Counted from the stretch's first letter, positions 45,985 to 55,149 are shown. The stretch is DNA of 64,000 bases from Pseudomonas sp. LBUM920 (GCF_003852315.1 NZ_CP027762.1:1469501-1533500), one strand, 5' to 3'. Numbers and translations are program-made. Notes: a model not told the origin generated them from the letters alone.

Positions 45985-46735
45985 GGTTTTTCTGTTGGCC
46001 CTGTTGGTCAGCCCCATTGCCCTGGCGCAGAGCGTCAGTGTTGAAACCAACTCGCTGATGCGCCTGCCCAGCAGCACCAACGTTTTGCAGCTCGAACGCC
46101 TGGATGTGGCGGATTACGGCACGTTGTTGATTCCGGCGACCATCAGCCAAGTGACGGTGGATGAGCTGCATTTGGGCCGAGAAGCCCGTATCGCTATCGC
46201 CCCCGGCAATACCGCGCTGCAGTTGCAGGTGCGTAACGCGCAACTGGAACATGGCAGCCAGATCACCTCGCGCGGTGCTCCCGGTACCCACGAACGAGCT
46301 GCCAAGTCGGGGCGTGACTTGGTCCTGCGCATCAACGCGCTGACCGCCGATGAACTGTCGGTGGACGCCCGTGGCGGCGCCGGCGCCCAAGGGTATGCCG
46401 GCCTGGATGGCGCCAATGGCGTGGACCCGGGCTGCACCTGGGGTTCAGCCGGGCGCGGCGCCAATGGCGACAATGGCGGCGATGGCCTGCCAGGCGCAGC
46501 GGGCGCGACCGTACGCGTGGAGCTGCCGCAGAGCTTCCCGGCCGAGCAGATCAAGGTCTGGGTGGATGGCGGTGCGGGCGGTTTGGCCGGCACGGCCGGT
46601 AAGCCGGGCAAAGGCGGGCAATCCAAGGGCTGTCTGGTGTACCGCGCCGATGGTGGCCAGAAGGGCCGGCCAGGGCTGGAAGGGCAACCGGGGCCGGCTG
46701 GGCCTGCGGGCGCTGTGACTATTCAGCGGCTTTGA
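45977..46735 (+). CDS. Secreted collagen-like, Gly-rich protein
   Basis: A 252-residue exported protein with a Sec signal peptide (MRKVFLLALLVSPIALA). A beta-rich region of about 110 residues follows, then glycine-rich segments with Gly-X-Y runs: GAGAQGYAGLDGANG, GRGANGDNGGDGLPGAAGA, and, near the end, GRPGLEGQPGPAGPAGAV. Two cysteines occur (GCTWGS and KGCLVY). The ATG at 45977 has a strong aaggagg ribosome site. The product probably sits in the periplasm or outside. Its function is unknown; similarity to trimeric collagen-like surface proteins is by pattern only. Confidence 0.8.
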   Translation: MRKVFLLALLVSPIALAQSVSVETNSLMRLPSSTNVLQLERLDVADYGTLLIPATISQVTVDELHLGREARIAIAPGNTALQLQVRNAQLEHGSQITSRGAPGTHERAAKSGRDLVLRINALTADELSVDARGGAGAQGYAGLDGANGVDPGCTWGSAGRGANGDNGGDGLPGAAGATVRVELPQSFPAEQIKVWVDGGAGGLAGTAGKPGKGGQSKGCLVYRADGGQKGRPGLEGQPGPAGPAGAVTIQRL

Positions 46736-46751
46736 GTCGATTGTTCTGACG

Positions 46752-46820
46752 CCTTCGCGAGCAAGCCCGCTCTCACATTTGGAATGCATGTCAATGTGAG
46801 AGCGGGCTTGCTCGCGAAGG
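46752..46820. repeat. REP palindrome pair
   Basis: ccttcgcgagcaagcccgctctcaca and tgtgagagcgggcttgctcgcgaagg are perfect inverted arms with a 17-base loop. It sits in the gap between the convergent collagen-like and copD-family genes. Confidence 0.9.
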
Positions 46821-46837
46821 GGCCATGAAGGCCAGCC

Positions 46838-47302
46838 TCAGAACATCGGCCGCGCCGAAGCAATCGCCACCACCACCAACCCGATAATCAGGTTAATCCC
46901 CACCAGCTTGCGAATCTGCCCCAGCGCAGCCGCACCTGCAGGCCAATCCTCAGCCGCCACCGCCGTGCGCAGTTCCGGGAACTTCAATGCCTGGATACGG
47001 ATGAACAGCGCGGTCATCACTAGATACAAGCCCATCATCACCTGCACATAGCGCGGTGCGGTCTCAAACCCGCTGAAGCGCAGTTGCAACAGGCCGATGC
47101 CGCTGATCGGCAAAACCAGCACCGCCACCCAGACCCACACGAAAAAACGTTGAAACACATTCGCCCACAGCTTGAGCCGGGCAGGGCCCTCAAGTGCCGC
47201 CATGGCGGCGGGGCGCAGGATCATCCAGGCGAAAAACATACCGCCGACCCACACCAGGGCGGCCAATACATGCAGGGTGTAAGCGAGGCTAAACGCGGTC
47301 AT
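46838..47302 (-). CDS. CopD-family integral membrane protein
   Basis: A 154-residue membrane protein with four predicted helices: FSLAYTLHVLAALVWVGGMF, FFVWVWVAVLVLPISGIGLL, VQVMMGLYLVMTALFI and LVGINLIIGLVVVAIAS. The HVLAALVWVGG motif is typical of the CopD/YghB-like copper-resistance-D domain group. A role in copper or haem handling is possible but unproven. It is transcribed away from dinG. Confidence 0.82.
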   Translation of the reverse strand: MTAFSLAYTLHVLAALVWVGGMFFAWMILRPAAMAALEGPARLKLWANVFQRFFVWVWVAVLVLPISGIGLLQLRFSGFETAPRYVQVMMGLYLVMTALFIRIQALKFPELRTAVAAEDWPAGAAALGQIRKLVGINLIIGLVVVAIASARPMF

Positions 47303-47401
47303 TGTGGTACTCCGTTCTGCGCGGGATTAATTAGCGGGGTATGATAGCGGCCGATCCGAACCACTGAAAATTTATCCAGCGTTTTTTGCGCCCGACTATC
47401 C

Positions 47402-49546
47402 ATGATCAGCACTGAACTCAAAACCACGATCCAGGGCGCCTATTCGCGTTTTCTCGAAGCCAAGAGCTTGAAACCGCGGTACGGCCAACGCCTGATGATC
47501 GCCGAAGTGGCCAAAGTCCTCGGGGATATCGACACCGACGACGAAGGTCGGCGCAGTGGCGACCCCGCGGTCGTGGCCGTCGAGGCCGGCACCGGTACCG
47601 GCAAGACCGTGGCCTATAGCCTGGCCGCAATCCCTACCGCCAAGGCCGCCGGCAAGCGCCTGGTGATTGCCACCGCCACCGTCGCCCTGCAAGAGCAGAT
47701 CGTCTACAAAGACCTGCCCGACTTGATGCGCAACAGCGGCCTGAATTTCACCTTCGCCCTGGCCAAGGGCCGTGGCCGCTACATGTGCCTGTCCAAGCTC
47801 GACGTATTGCTGCAGGAAGGTCACGCCCAGACCGCCACGGCTTCGCTGTTCGAAGAGGAAGGCTTCAAGATCGAGGTTGATGAAGTCAGCCAGAAGCTGT
47901 TTACCAGCATGATCGAGAAACTTGCCGGCAACAAATGGGACGGCGACCGTGACAGCTGGCCCACCGCCCTGGAAGACGCCGACTGGGCGCGCCTGACCAC
48001 CGACCACAGCCAGTGCACCAACCGGCATTGCCCCAACTTCGGCCAGTGCGCCTTCTATAAGGCCCGCGAGGGCATGGGCAAGGTCGACGTGATTGTCACC
48101 AACCACGACATGGTCCTGGCTGACCTGGCCCTGGGCGGCGGCGCTGTGTTGCCGGACCCGCGCGACACTCTTTACGTATTCGACGAAGGGCACCACTTGC
48201 CCGATAAGGCCATCGGCCATTTCGCCCACTACACCCGTTTGCGTTCCACCGCCGACTGGCTCGAAACCACCGCCAAGAACCTGACCAAATTGCTCGCCCA
48301 GCACCCGTTGCCCGGCGATCTGGGCAAACTGATCGAGCAAGTGCCGGAGCTGGCGCGCGAGATCAAGACCCAGCAGCAATTCATGTTCAGCGCCTGCGAG
48401 CAGGTCGCCGACTTCAAACCCGGCGAAGACGTCGAAGGCCGCGAACGGCCGCGTCACCGGTTTGTCGGCGGATTGATCCCCGAGCACATGCGTGAAATGG
48501 GTATCGAGCTGAAAAAAGGCTTCTCACGGCTGACCGACCTGTTCACCCGCCTGACCGACCTGCTCAAGGAAGGCATGGATGGCGAGGTCAACATCGGTAT
48601 CGCCAGCAACCAGGCCGAGGAATGGTACCCCCTGTTCGGCAGCCTGCTGTCGCGCGCCCAGGGCAACTGGGAGCTGTGGACCGCCTTTACCGTCGAAGAC
48701 CCGGAAGACAACCCGCCCATGGCGCGCTGGCTGACCTTGTCCGAAAGCGGTGCGCTGTTTGATATCGAGGTCAACGCCAGCCCGATCCTGGCCGCCGAAA
48801 TGCTGCGCCGCAACCTGTGGAATGTGGCCTACGGCTGCCTGGTGACCTCGGCCACGCTGACCGCGCTGGGCACTTTCGACCGCTTCCGCATGCGTGCCGG
48901 CCTGCCGAAAAAGGCGGTCACCGCCGTGGTGCCGAGCCCGTTTCACCATGCCGATGCCGGTGTGCTGCGAGTGCCGGACCTCAAGGCCGACCCTCGCGAC
49001 GCGGCCGCGCACACGGCCGCGATCATCCGCGACTTGCCGGAACTGGTGGAAGGTTCACGCGGCACCCTGGTGCTGTTTTCCTCGCGTAAACAGATGCAGG
49101 ACGTGTTCGACGGCCTCGACCGCGACTGGCGCAAGCAGGTGTTCATCCAGGGCAACCTGTCCAAACAGGAAACCCTGAACAAGCACAAAGCGCGTGTTGA
49201 TGGCGGTGATTCCAGCGTGTTGTTCGGCCTGGCCAGTTTCGCCGAAGGCGTGGACTTGCCCGGCGCCTACTGTGAACACGTGGTGATCGCCAAGATCCCG
49301 TTCTCGGTACCGGATGACCCGGTCGAGGCGGCCTTGGCCGAATGGATCGAGGCCCGTGGCGGTAACCCGTTCATGGAAATCTCGGTGCCGGATGCTTCCT
49401 TGAAGCTGGTCCAGGCCTGCGGGCGCTTGCTGCGTACCGAGGAAGACCGAGGCACCATCACCTTGCTCGACCGCCGTTTGGTCACGCAGCGCTATGGCAA
49501 GGCTATCCTCAATGCTTTGCCGCCCTTCAGGCGCGAAATTTCTTAA
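47402..49546 (+). CDS. dinG: ATP-dependent DNA helicase DinG
   Basis: A 714-residue XPD-like superfamily-2 helicase acting 5'-3' on damaged or R-loop DNA. It has Walker A EAGTGTGKTVAYSL, Walker B as VFDEGHHLPD (DEGH), and iron-sulfur cysteines in YMCLS and HSQCTNRHCPNFGQCAF. Motif VI-type CGRLLRTEEDRG comes near the C-terminus. The length matches E. coli and Pseudomonas DinG. It stands alone; the adjacent genes are unrelated. E. coli dinG belongs to the SOS response, but I see no obvious LexA box (CTG-N10-CAG) directly upstream. Confidence 0.96.
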   Translation: MISTELKTTIQGAYSRFLEAKSLKPRYGQRLMIAEVAKVLGDIDTDDEGRRSGDPAVVAVEAGTGTGKTVAYSLAAIPTAKAAGKRLVIATATVALQEQIVYKDLPDLMRNSGLNFTFALAKGRGRYMCLSKLDVLLQEGHAQTATASLFEEEGFKIEVDEVSQKLFTSMIEKLAGNKWDGDRDSWPTALEDADWARLTTDHSQCTNRHCPNFGQCAFYKAREGMGKVDVIVTNHDMVLADLALGGGAVLPDPRDTLYVFDEGHHLPDKAIGHFAHYTRLRSTADWLETTAKNLTKLLAQHPLPGDLGKLIEQVPELAREIKTQQQFMFSACEQVADFKPGEDVEGRERPRHRFVGGLIPEHMREMGIELKKGFSRLTDLFTRLTDLLKEGMDGEVNIGIASNQAEEWYPLFGSLLSRAQGNWELWTAFTVEDPEDNPPMARWLTLSESGALFDIEVNASPILAAEMLRRNLWNVAYGCLVTSATLTALGTFDRFRMRAGLPKKAVTAVVPSPFHHADAGVLRVPDLKADPRDAAAHTAAIIRDLPELVEGSRGTLVLFSSRKQMQDVFDGLDRDWRKQVFIQGNLSKQETLNKHKARVDGGDSSVLFGLASFAEGVDLPGAYCEHVVIAKIPFSVPDDPVEAALAEWIEARGGNPFMEISVPDASLKLVQACGRLLRTEEDRGTITLLDRRLVTQRYGKAILNALPPFRREIS

Positions 49547-49644
49547 GCCACTGTGGGCGAATTCGCCCACTTCGTGGTCTATCTCACTGCCAACGCTTTA
49601 TGTCATCAGGCCATTCACCGGCCGTTTGGGAGAACCTTGTTCGT

Positions 49645-51942
49645 ATGATTCGCACGCTGCCCGCTCTGTTTGCCTTGTTGTTTGCCGCGCCCTTGATGGC
49701 CGCGCCTGCCGGGCAACAAACGCTGTTCAATTTCGTCCGGCCTGCCGATGTGGTCAAGGTCGCGACCCAGGACGCGAGCCTGCCGCAATACAACGCCGAA
49801 CAAACCGCTGAGGGCGAGGTGCTGCGCCGCATCACCTTCAACCCGGCGGCCGAACCGAGCCTGGTGCTCAGCCCGCAGACCGGCGTGTGGGACTGGTCGC
49901 AGTCCGGCGCCATGAGCCTGCGTATCCAAAGCGCCATGGACTGGGCTCTGACCCTCTACGTCAAGGTGCAGAGCACCGACGGCCAGACGCTGGTCAGCCG
50001 CATCGACCTGCCGGCCGGCCCCGCTCAAACCCTGCTGATTCCGCTGCAGGCCAACTCGCCGCTGAGCCAGGGCATGAAGGCCGGCCCGCCGATGCCGATT
50101 ACCGTGGAAGGCCAGCGTGTGCTGTTGGCCAGCAGCGCCGGGGCAATCGATCGTAGCCAGGTGGCGTCGGTCACTCTGTCGATGATCAAGCCCAACGCAG
50201 CCCAAAGCATCCTGCTGGAACGCTTTGGCGTGCAGGACAGCGAGCCGGTGCTGAAGGCCGCCTACAGCGCGCTGGTGGATGCGTATGGTCAGTCCACGCG
50301 TGCGCGTTGGCCGGAAAAAGTCAGCAGCGACGAACAACTCAAAGCCGCAGCGGCCAAGGAGCAGCAACAGCTCAAGGGCTGGCTGGCTGAGCGCGACAAG
50401 TCTGCCCTGGACCAATATGGCGGCTGGAACAAAGGCCCGGCGTTTGAAGCAAGCGGCTTTTTCCGCACCGAGAAGCGCGACGGGCGCTGGTACCTGGTGA
50501 CCCCGGAAGGCCATCCGTTCTACTCCCTGGGCGTCAATACGGTTGCGCCGGACGATAATCAAACCTACGTGGCCGGCCGCGAATGGATGTTTGCCGCGCT
50601 GCCCAAGTCCGGCGAGCCGTTCGACAAGTATTACGGACGTGCGGATAACCGCGGCGGCAACGGCGCTGACCAGGGCCGGGGCTTCAATGTGGGGCGCTGG
50701 TACGACTTCTATGGTGCCAACCTGCAGCGCACCTATGACACGCAAGGTTTCGACCACAAGCGCTGGGTCACCCACACGCTGGACCGCCTGCAAGCCTGGG
50801 GTTTCAACACCGTGGGCAACTGGAGCGACGAGGATTTGGCCAGCGCCGACCGCGTGCCCTACACCTTGCCACTGTCGATTGTCGGTGACTACGCCAGCAT
50901 CAGCACCGGCACGGACTGGTGGGGCGGCATGCCCGACCCGTTCGACCCGCGTTTCGCCATGGCCACCGAGCGCGCCGTGGCGATCGCGGCCCGCGATCAC
51001 CGCGACGACCCGTGGCTGATCGGCTTTTTTGCCGACAACGAGCTGGCCTGGGCCGGCCCTGGCGATGATCCAAAGTCGCGTTACGCCCTGGCGTACGGGA
51101 CCTTGCGCATGACCACCGATGTGCCGGCCAAACGTGCGTTCCTCAAGCAACTGCGTGACAAATACCGTAACGAAGAAGGCCTCTCCAAAGCCTGGGGCAT
51201 TCACCTGTCAGGCTGGGAGCTGATGGAAGACCCGGGCTTCGAGCCGCCGATGCCAAGCCCTGAGCACCCGGAAATCGAAGCCGATTTCAAATACTTCCAG
51301 AAGACTTTCGCCGATGCCTATTTCAAGACCATCTCCGATTCGTTGAAGTGGCACGCGCCCAACCAGCTGCTGCTGGGTGGCCGCTACGCCGTCAGCACCC
51401 CGGAAGCCGTGGCGTCCTGCGCCCAGTATTGCGATGTGCTGAGCTTCAACATGTACACCCTCAAGCCTCAGGACGGCTACGACTTCGCCGCCCTGCGCGC
51501 GTTGGATAAGCCGGTGCTGATCACCGAGTTCAACTTCGGCTCGGCGGATCGCGGTCCGTTCTGGGGCGGCGTGACTCAGCTGGCCAAGGAGGAAGACCGC
51601 GGCGTGGCGTACAGCAACTTCCTCAAGCAGGCCATGGCTGAGCCGTCGATCGTCGGCGTGCACTGGTTCCAGTACCTGGATCAACCGGTGACGGGGCGTC
51701 TGCTGGACGGCGAAAACGGCCACTTTGGCCTTGTGGGCATCACGGATGTGCCGTTCCAGGGCTTTGTCGACAGCGTGCGCAAAAGCAACCTGGCGGCCGT
51801 CGACCAACTGGGCAAGGAAGCCGAAAAAGCCAAGGCTGCCAGCGGGGTGCGTGAGAGTGAAGCCGGCAAGTCGGGGCACGACGGCAGAGGCGCGGGGCAG
51901 GGCGCCGGGCATGCTGGCGGTCACTCTGGAAATGGCCATTGA
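49645..51942 (+). CDS. Secreted glycoside hydrolase, agarase/beta-galactosidase-like (GH50/GH42-like)
   Basis: A 765-residue exported enzyme. The signal peptide is IRTLPALFALLFAAPLMA. A carbohydrate-binding-like beta region covers about 30-200 and the TIM-barrel catalytic part about 270-740. The likely acid/base is Glu466 in FFADNELAWAGPG and the likely nucleophile Glu628 in PVLITEFNFGSADRG, the pattern of GH50 agarases and GH42-type enzymes. A low-complexity tail follows, rich in Gly and His (GAGQGAGHAGGHSGNGH). I chose the ATG at 49645 because it yields a clean signal peptide. The substrate (a galactan or exopolysaccharide) is not known. Confidence 0.83.
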   Translation: MIRTLPALFALLFAAPLMAAPAGQQTLFNFVRPADVVKVATQDASLPQYNAEQTAEGEVLRRITFNPAAEPSLVLSPQTGVWDWSQSGAMSLRIQSAMDWALTLYVKVQSTDGQTLVSRIDLPAGPAQTLLIPLQANSPLSQGMKAGPPMPITVEGQRVLLASSAGAIDRSQVASVTLSMIKPNAAQSILLERFGVQDSEPVLKAAYSALVDAYGQSTRARWPEKVSSDEQLKAAAAKEQQQLKGWLAERDKSALDQYGGWNKGPAFEASGFFRTEKRDGRWYLVTPEGHPFYSLGVNTVAPDDNQTYVAGREWMFAALPKSGEPFDKYYGRADNRGGNGADQGRGFNVGRWYDFYGANLQRTYDTQGFDHKRWVTHTLDRLQAWGFNTVGNWSDEDLASADRVPYTLPLSIVGDYASISTGTDWWGGMPDPFDPRFAMATERAVAIAARDHRDDPWLIGFFADNELAWAGPGDDPKSRYALAYGTLRMTTDVPAKRAFLKQLRDKYRNEEGLSKAWGIHLSGWELMEDPGFEPPMPSPEHPEIEADFKYFQKTFADAYFKTISDSLKWHAPNQLLLGGRYAVSTPEAVASCAQYCDVLSFNMYTLKPQDGYDFAALRALDKPVLITEFNFGSADRGPFWGGVTQLAKEEDRGVAYSNFLKQAMAEPSIVGVHWFQYLDQPVTGRLLDGENGHFGLVGITDVPFQGFVDSVRKSNLAAVDQLGKEAEKAKAASGVRESEAGKSGHDGRGAGQGAGHAGGHSGNGH

Positions 51943-52024
51943 TTCATATTTGACGGGTTCACAAAACCGCCAATGACTGGAACAATGTCGGCCACTTATT
52001 ACGGTGTTTTCCGAGGCGGCTTAG

Positions 52025-53170
52025 GTGCAGATTCAGGGTCATTACGAGCTCCAGTTCGAAGCGGTACGTGAGGCATTCGCCGCGTTGTTTGATGACCCGC
52101 AGGAGCGTGGTGCCGGGCTGTGTATCCAGATCGGCGGCGAAACCGTCGTCGACCTGTGGGCAGGCACCGCCGACAAGGACGGTGCCGAGGCCTGGCACAG
52201 CGACACCCTCGTCAACCTGTTTTCCTGCACCAAGACCTTCACCGCCGTGACGGCCCTGCAATTGGTGGCCGAGGGCAAGTTGCAACTCGACGCCCCTGTC
52301 GCCAATTACTGGCCCGAGTTTGCCGCGGCCGGTAAGGAAGCCATCACCCTGCGCCAGCTGCTCTGCCACCAGGCCGGGTTGCCGGCGATTCGCGAAATGC
52401 TCCCCGCCGAAGCCCTCTATGACTGGCAACTGATGGTCGACACCCTGGCGGCCGAAGCCCCATGGTGGACGCCCGGCCAAGGCCACGGCTACGAGGCCAT
52501 CACCTATGGGTGGCTGGTCGGTGAATTGTTGCGTCGCGCCGACGGGCGTGGGCCCGGTGAATCAATTGTGGCGCGGGTTGCGCGGCCATTGGGGCTGGAC
52601 TTTCATGTTGGCCTGGCGGACGAAGAGTTTTACCGTGTTGCGCATATAGCGCGCAGCAAAGGCAATATGGGCGATGAAGCCGCTCAACGATTACTGCAAG
52701 TTATGATGCGCGAACCTGCGGCCATGACTACGCGTGCATTTGCCAACCCACCGTCTATTCTGACAAGCACTAATAAGCCTCAATGGCGGCGCATGCAGCA
52801 GCCAGCGGCAAATGGTCACGGTAACGCGCGTAGCCTGGCGGGCTTTTATAGCGGATTGTTGGACGGTAGTTTGCTCGAGGCGGACATGCTCGAACAATTG
52901 ACCCGCGAACACAGTATCGGACCGGATAAAACTTTATTGACCCAAACGCGTTTCGGCTTGGGCTGCATGTTGGATCAACCGCACTTGCCCAATGCGACGT
53001 TCGGCCTTGGCCCACGTGCGTTTGGGCATCCGGGGGCGGGTGGTTCGGTTGGTTTTGCCGATCCGGAACATGATGTAGCATTTGGTTTCGTGACTAATAC
53101 ACTGGGGCCTTATGTACTTATGGACCCGCGTGCGCAGAAGTTGGTCGGAATATTGGCCGGTTGTCTGTAA
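52025..53170 (+). CDS. Serine hydrolase, beta-lactamase/EstB-type esterase family
   Basis: A 381-residue class-C-beta-lactamase-fold hydrolase. The catalytic Ser67-x-x-Lys70 lies in NLFSCTKTFTAV and the tyrosine motif in GYEAITYGWLVGE; the C-terminal box is FGHPGAGGSVGFADPE. It starts with GTG (MQIQGHYELQFEAVREAF). There is no signal peptide, so it is a cytoplasmic esterase rather than a lactamase. The last third of the gene (from about 52560) uses noticeably more A/T-ending codons than its first part, so codon use is uneven along the gene. Confidence 0.9.
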   Translation: MQIQGHYELQFEAVREAFAALFDDPQERGAGLCIQIGGETVVDLWAGTADKDGAEAWHSDTLVNLFSCTKTFTAVTALQLVAEGKLQLDAPVANYWPEFAAAGKEAITLRQLLCHQAGLPAIREMLPAEALYDWQLMVDTLAAEAPWWTPGQGHGYEAITYGWLVGELLRRADGRGPGESIVARVARPLGLDFHVGLADEEFYRVAHIARSKGNMGDEAAQRLLQVMMREPAAMTTRAFANPPSILTSTNKPQWRRMQQPAANGHGNARSLAGFYSGLLDGSLLEADMLEQLTREHSIGPDKTLLTQTRFGLGCMLDQPHLPNATFGLGPRAFGHPGAGGSVGFADPEHDVAFGFVTNTLGPYVLMDPRAQKLVGILAGCL

Positions 53171-53313
53171 AGAGCTTGCTGTTTCACGTTTTTTTGTTAC
53201 AAAGGCAACTATAAGAAGGCGCTGAACGAAATTTTGTAACTTCAATGTTCTGTAAGCGTCTGTTTAACGGGTCAACCAGACCCTCCGGTTTTTTCTCATT
53301 TTGTGGATATCTC

Positions 53314-54474
53314 ATGTTATCGAACAAGTCCTTGGCACTGGCGCTGTGCCTCACAATTACGGGTTGCGCACAAACTCCACAAAATGATGCCGAGGGTGGG
53401 CATTGGTGGTCATTTGGATCAGACAAGGCTGCTACCAAGGACGCAGTAACCAAAACCGACGCCGTGCCGGATGCAAAACCAGCCGCTGGCGCCAAGCCCG
53501 CAGCCCCGGTTGCCGCCGCCGCTGCTCCAGCGCCTGCCGCTGCTGCCGCCCCTGCGCCCGTAGCCAAGGCTGAGACCGGCTCCAGCTGGTGGCCGTTCGC
53601 CTCTAAAAGCGCCGATGAAAAAGCGGCCGATGCCAAAGCCGATCTGAAAGCCGACCTCAAGGCGGCAGACCCGACGACCCCGGCGGTGGCCAAGACCGAC
53701 ACCGATACCAAATGGTGGTGGCCTTTCGAAAGCAAGCCAAAACCATTGGCCAAGGTCGACGTGACCAACGTGCCGATGCCTGACCCGAAAATCACTCAAG
53801 CCTGGCTGGACGACTATGAGCCGCGCCTGCGTGCGGCCATCAAGGACAGCAACCTGCAATTGGAGCGTCGCGAGAACGTATTGGTCGTGATCGCCCCGGT
53901 TGATGGCTCTTACAACCCGAAACGCCCGGCGATGCTGCTGCCGGTTACGTTGGGCCCGTTCACTCGCGTGGCCAAGGCGGTTGAAGGCGATCCGAAGACC
54001 GCTGTGTTGGTCTTAGGCCACGTCGACACCAATGGTGCCGAGCCAGTGAGCCAGGCATTGACTCGCGAGCGCGCGCAGTCCATCGCTTCGATTTTCAGCC
54101 TCAGCGGCTTGAAGCAGGATCGCCTGATGATGCGTGGCATGGGCGACCTTATGCCGCGGGCTGCCAACGATAGCAATCAGGGGCGTGCGCTGAACCGTCG
54201 CATGGAAATCATGTTCACTCAGCGTACAACGATGTTGGCGTTGTTGAGCAAGTACAACTCGGGCAAGCCACCGGTTGCGGAAATGGTTGCCGTGCAGACT
54301 GCACCCGCTCCCGTACCGGCGCCTGCTGCGAAAAAAGCCGCTCCGGCGAAAAAGGCTCCGGTCAAGAAAGCCGCTGCCAAGCCTGTTGCGAAAAAAGCTG
54401 CTGCCAAGCCGGCCGCGAAAAAAGCCGCACCCAAGGCCGACGCCCCAGCGACAAACGACCAGGCGAAAAACTGA
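53314..54474 (+). CDS. OmpA-family lipoprotein with Lys/Ala histone-like tail
   Basis: A 386-residue lipoprotein with lipobox LTITGC (Cys18). A long Ala/Pro linker (AAPVAAAAAPAPAAAAAPAP) joins three WWPF or WWSF tryptophan motifs (HWWSFGS, SSWWPFASK, WWWPFESK). An OmpA-type domain at about 180-330 includes LVLGHVDTNGAEPVSQALTR and RALNRRMEIMF. A basic tail follows, repeating K-K-A-A/P units (VKKAAAKPVAKKAAAKPAAK). The ATG at 53314 fits the lipobox. It is followed 27 bases later by pdxH. Confidence 0.88.
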   Translation: MLSNKSLALALCLTITGCAQTPQNDAEGGHWWSFGSDKAATKDAVTKTDAVPDAKPAAGAKPAAPVAAAAAPAPAAAAAPAPVAKAETGSSWWPFASKSADEKAADAKADLKADLKAADPTTPAVAKTDTDTKWWWPFESKPKPLAKVDVTNVPMPDPKITQAWLDDYEPRLRAAIKDSNLQLERRENVLVVIAPVDGSYNPKRPAMLLPVTLGPFTRVAKAVEGDPKTAVLVLGHVDTNGAEPVSQALTRERAQSIASIFSLSGLKQDRLMMRGMGDLMPRAANDSNQGRALNRRMEIMFTQRTTMLALLSKYNSGKPPVAEMVAVQTAPAPVPAPAAKKAAPAKKAPVKKAAAKPVAKKAAAKPAAKKAAPKADAPATNDQAKN

Positions 54475-54501
54475 TCTGTTGAACCAGAAGGATAAAGCCG
54501 C

Positions 54502-55149
54502 ATGACCCAGGCATTGGCCGATATGCGCCGTGACTACACACGGGACGGTTTGAGCGAGGCCCAGGCCCCGGGCGAGCCGTTTGCATTGTTCCACCAGTGG
54601 TTTGCCGATGCGGTGAAAACCGAGCAGCCACCGGTGGAAGCCAATGCCATGACTCTGGCCACGGTCGACCAGGACGGTCGTCCGCACTGTCGTATCCTGT
54701 TGCTCAAAGGCCTGGATACACAGGGTTTTACCTTCTTCACCAATTATCAGAGTGCCAAGGGCGAACAGCTTGCGGCACAGCCATTTGCAGCCATGACCTT
54801 CTTCTGGCCCACCCTGGAGCGCCAGGTGCGTATCGAAGGGCGGGTGGTCAAGGTCACGCCTGAAGAGTCGGATGCTTACTTTCAGGTCCGCCCATTGGGA
54901 AGCCGTCTTGGGGCCTGGGCGTCGCCGCAGAGCCGGGTTATCCGTGATCGCGAAGAGCTGCAAGATTTGCTCAAGGCCACCGAGCAGCGTTTCAGCGACA
55001 TCCAACCCGATTGCCCTGAGCATTGGGGCGGGTATCGCCTGCTGCCCGAGCGCATCGAGTTCTGGCAGGGTCGCGCCAGTCGCCTGCATGATCGCCTCAA
55101 CTACCGCCTGCAAGCCGGCGAGTGGACTCGTGAGCGCCTGGCGCCCTGA
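54502..55149 (+). CDS. pdxH: Pyridoxine/pyridoxamine 5'-phosphate oxidase
   Basis: FMN-dependent oxidation of pyridoxine-5'-P or pyridoxamine-5'-P to pyridoxal-5'-phosphate. The 215-residue protein shows FMN/substrate motifs RILLLKGLDTQGFTFFTNYQ (core: LLKGLDTQGFTF) and FFWPTLERQVRIEG. It has the C-terminal signature IEFWQGRASRLHDRLNYR (core: EFWQGRASRLHDR). The length matches the family. It follows the OmpA gene by 27 bases and may be co-transcribed with it. Confidence 0.97.
   Translation: MTQALADMRRDYTRDGLSEAQAPGEPFALFHQWFADAVKTEQPPVEANAMTLATVDQDGRPHCRILLLKGLDTQGFTFFTNYQSAKGEQLAAQPFAAMTFFWPTLERQVRIEGRVVKVTPEESDAYFQVRPLGSRLGAWASPQSRVIRDREELQDLLKATEQRFSDIQPDCPEHWGGYRLLPERIEFWQGRASRLHDRLNYRLQAGEWTRERLAP

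Noticed and set aside
4173..46820. Regular palindromes considered as a CRISPR array
   Set aside because: The repeats are inverted pairs scattered singly between genes, not direct repeats with regularly spaced unique spacers, and no cas gene is present.
52025..53170. Class C beta-lactamase (antibiotic resistance)
   Set aside because: It has the SxxK fold signature but no signal peptide and the sequence resembles EstB-type esterases.
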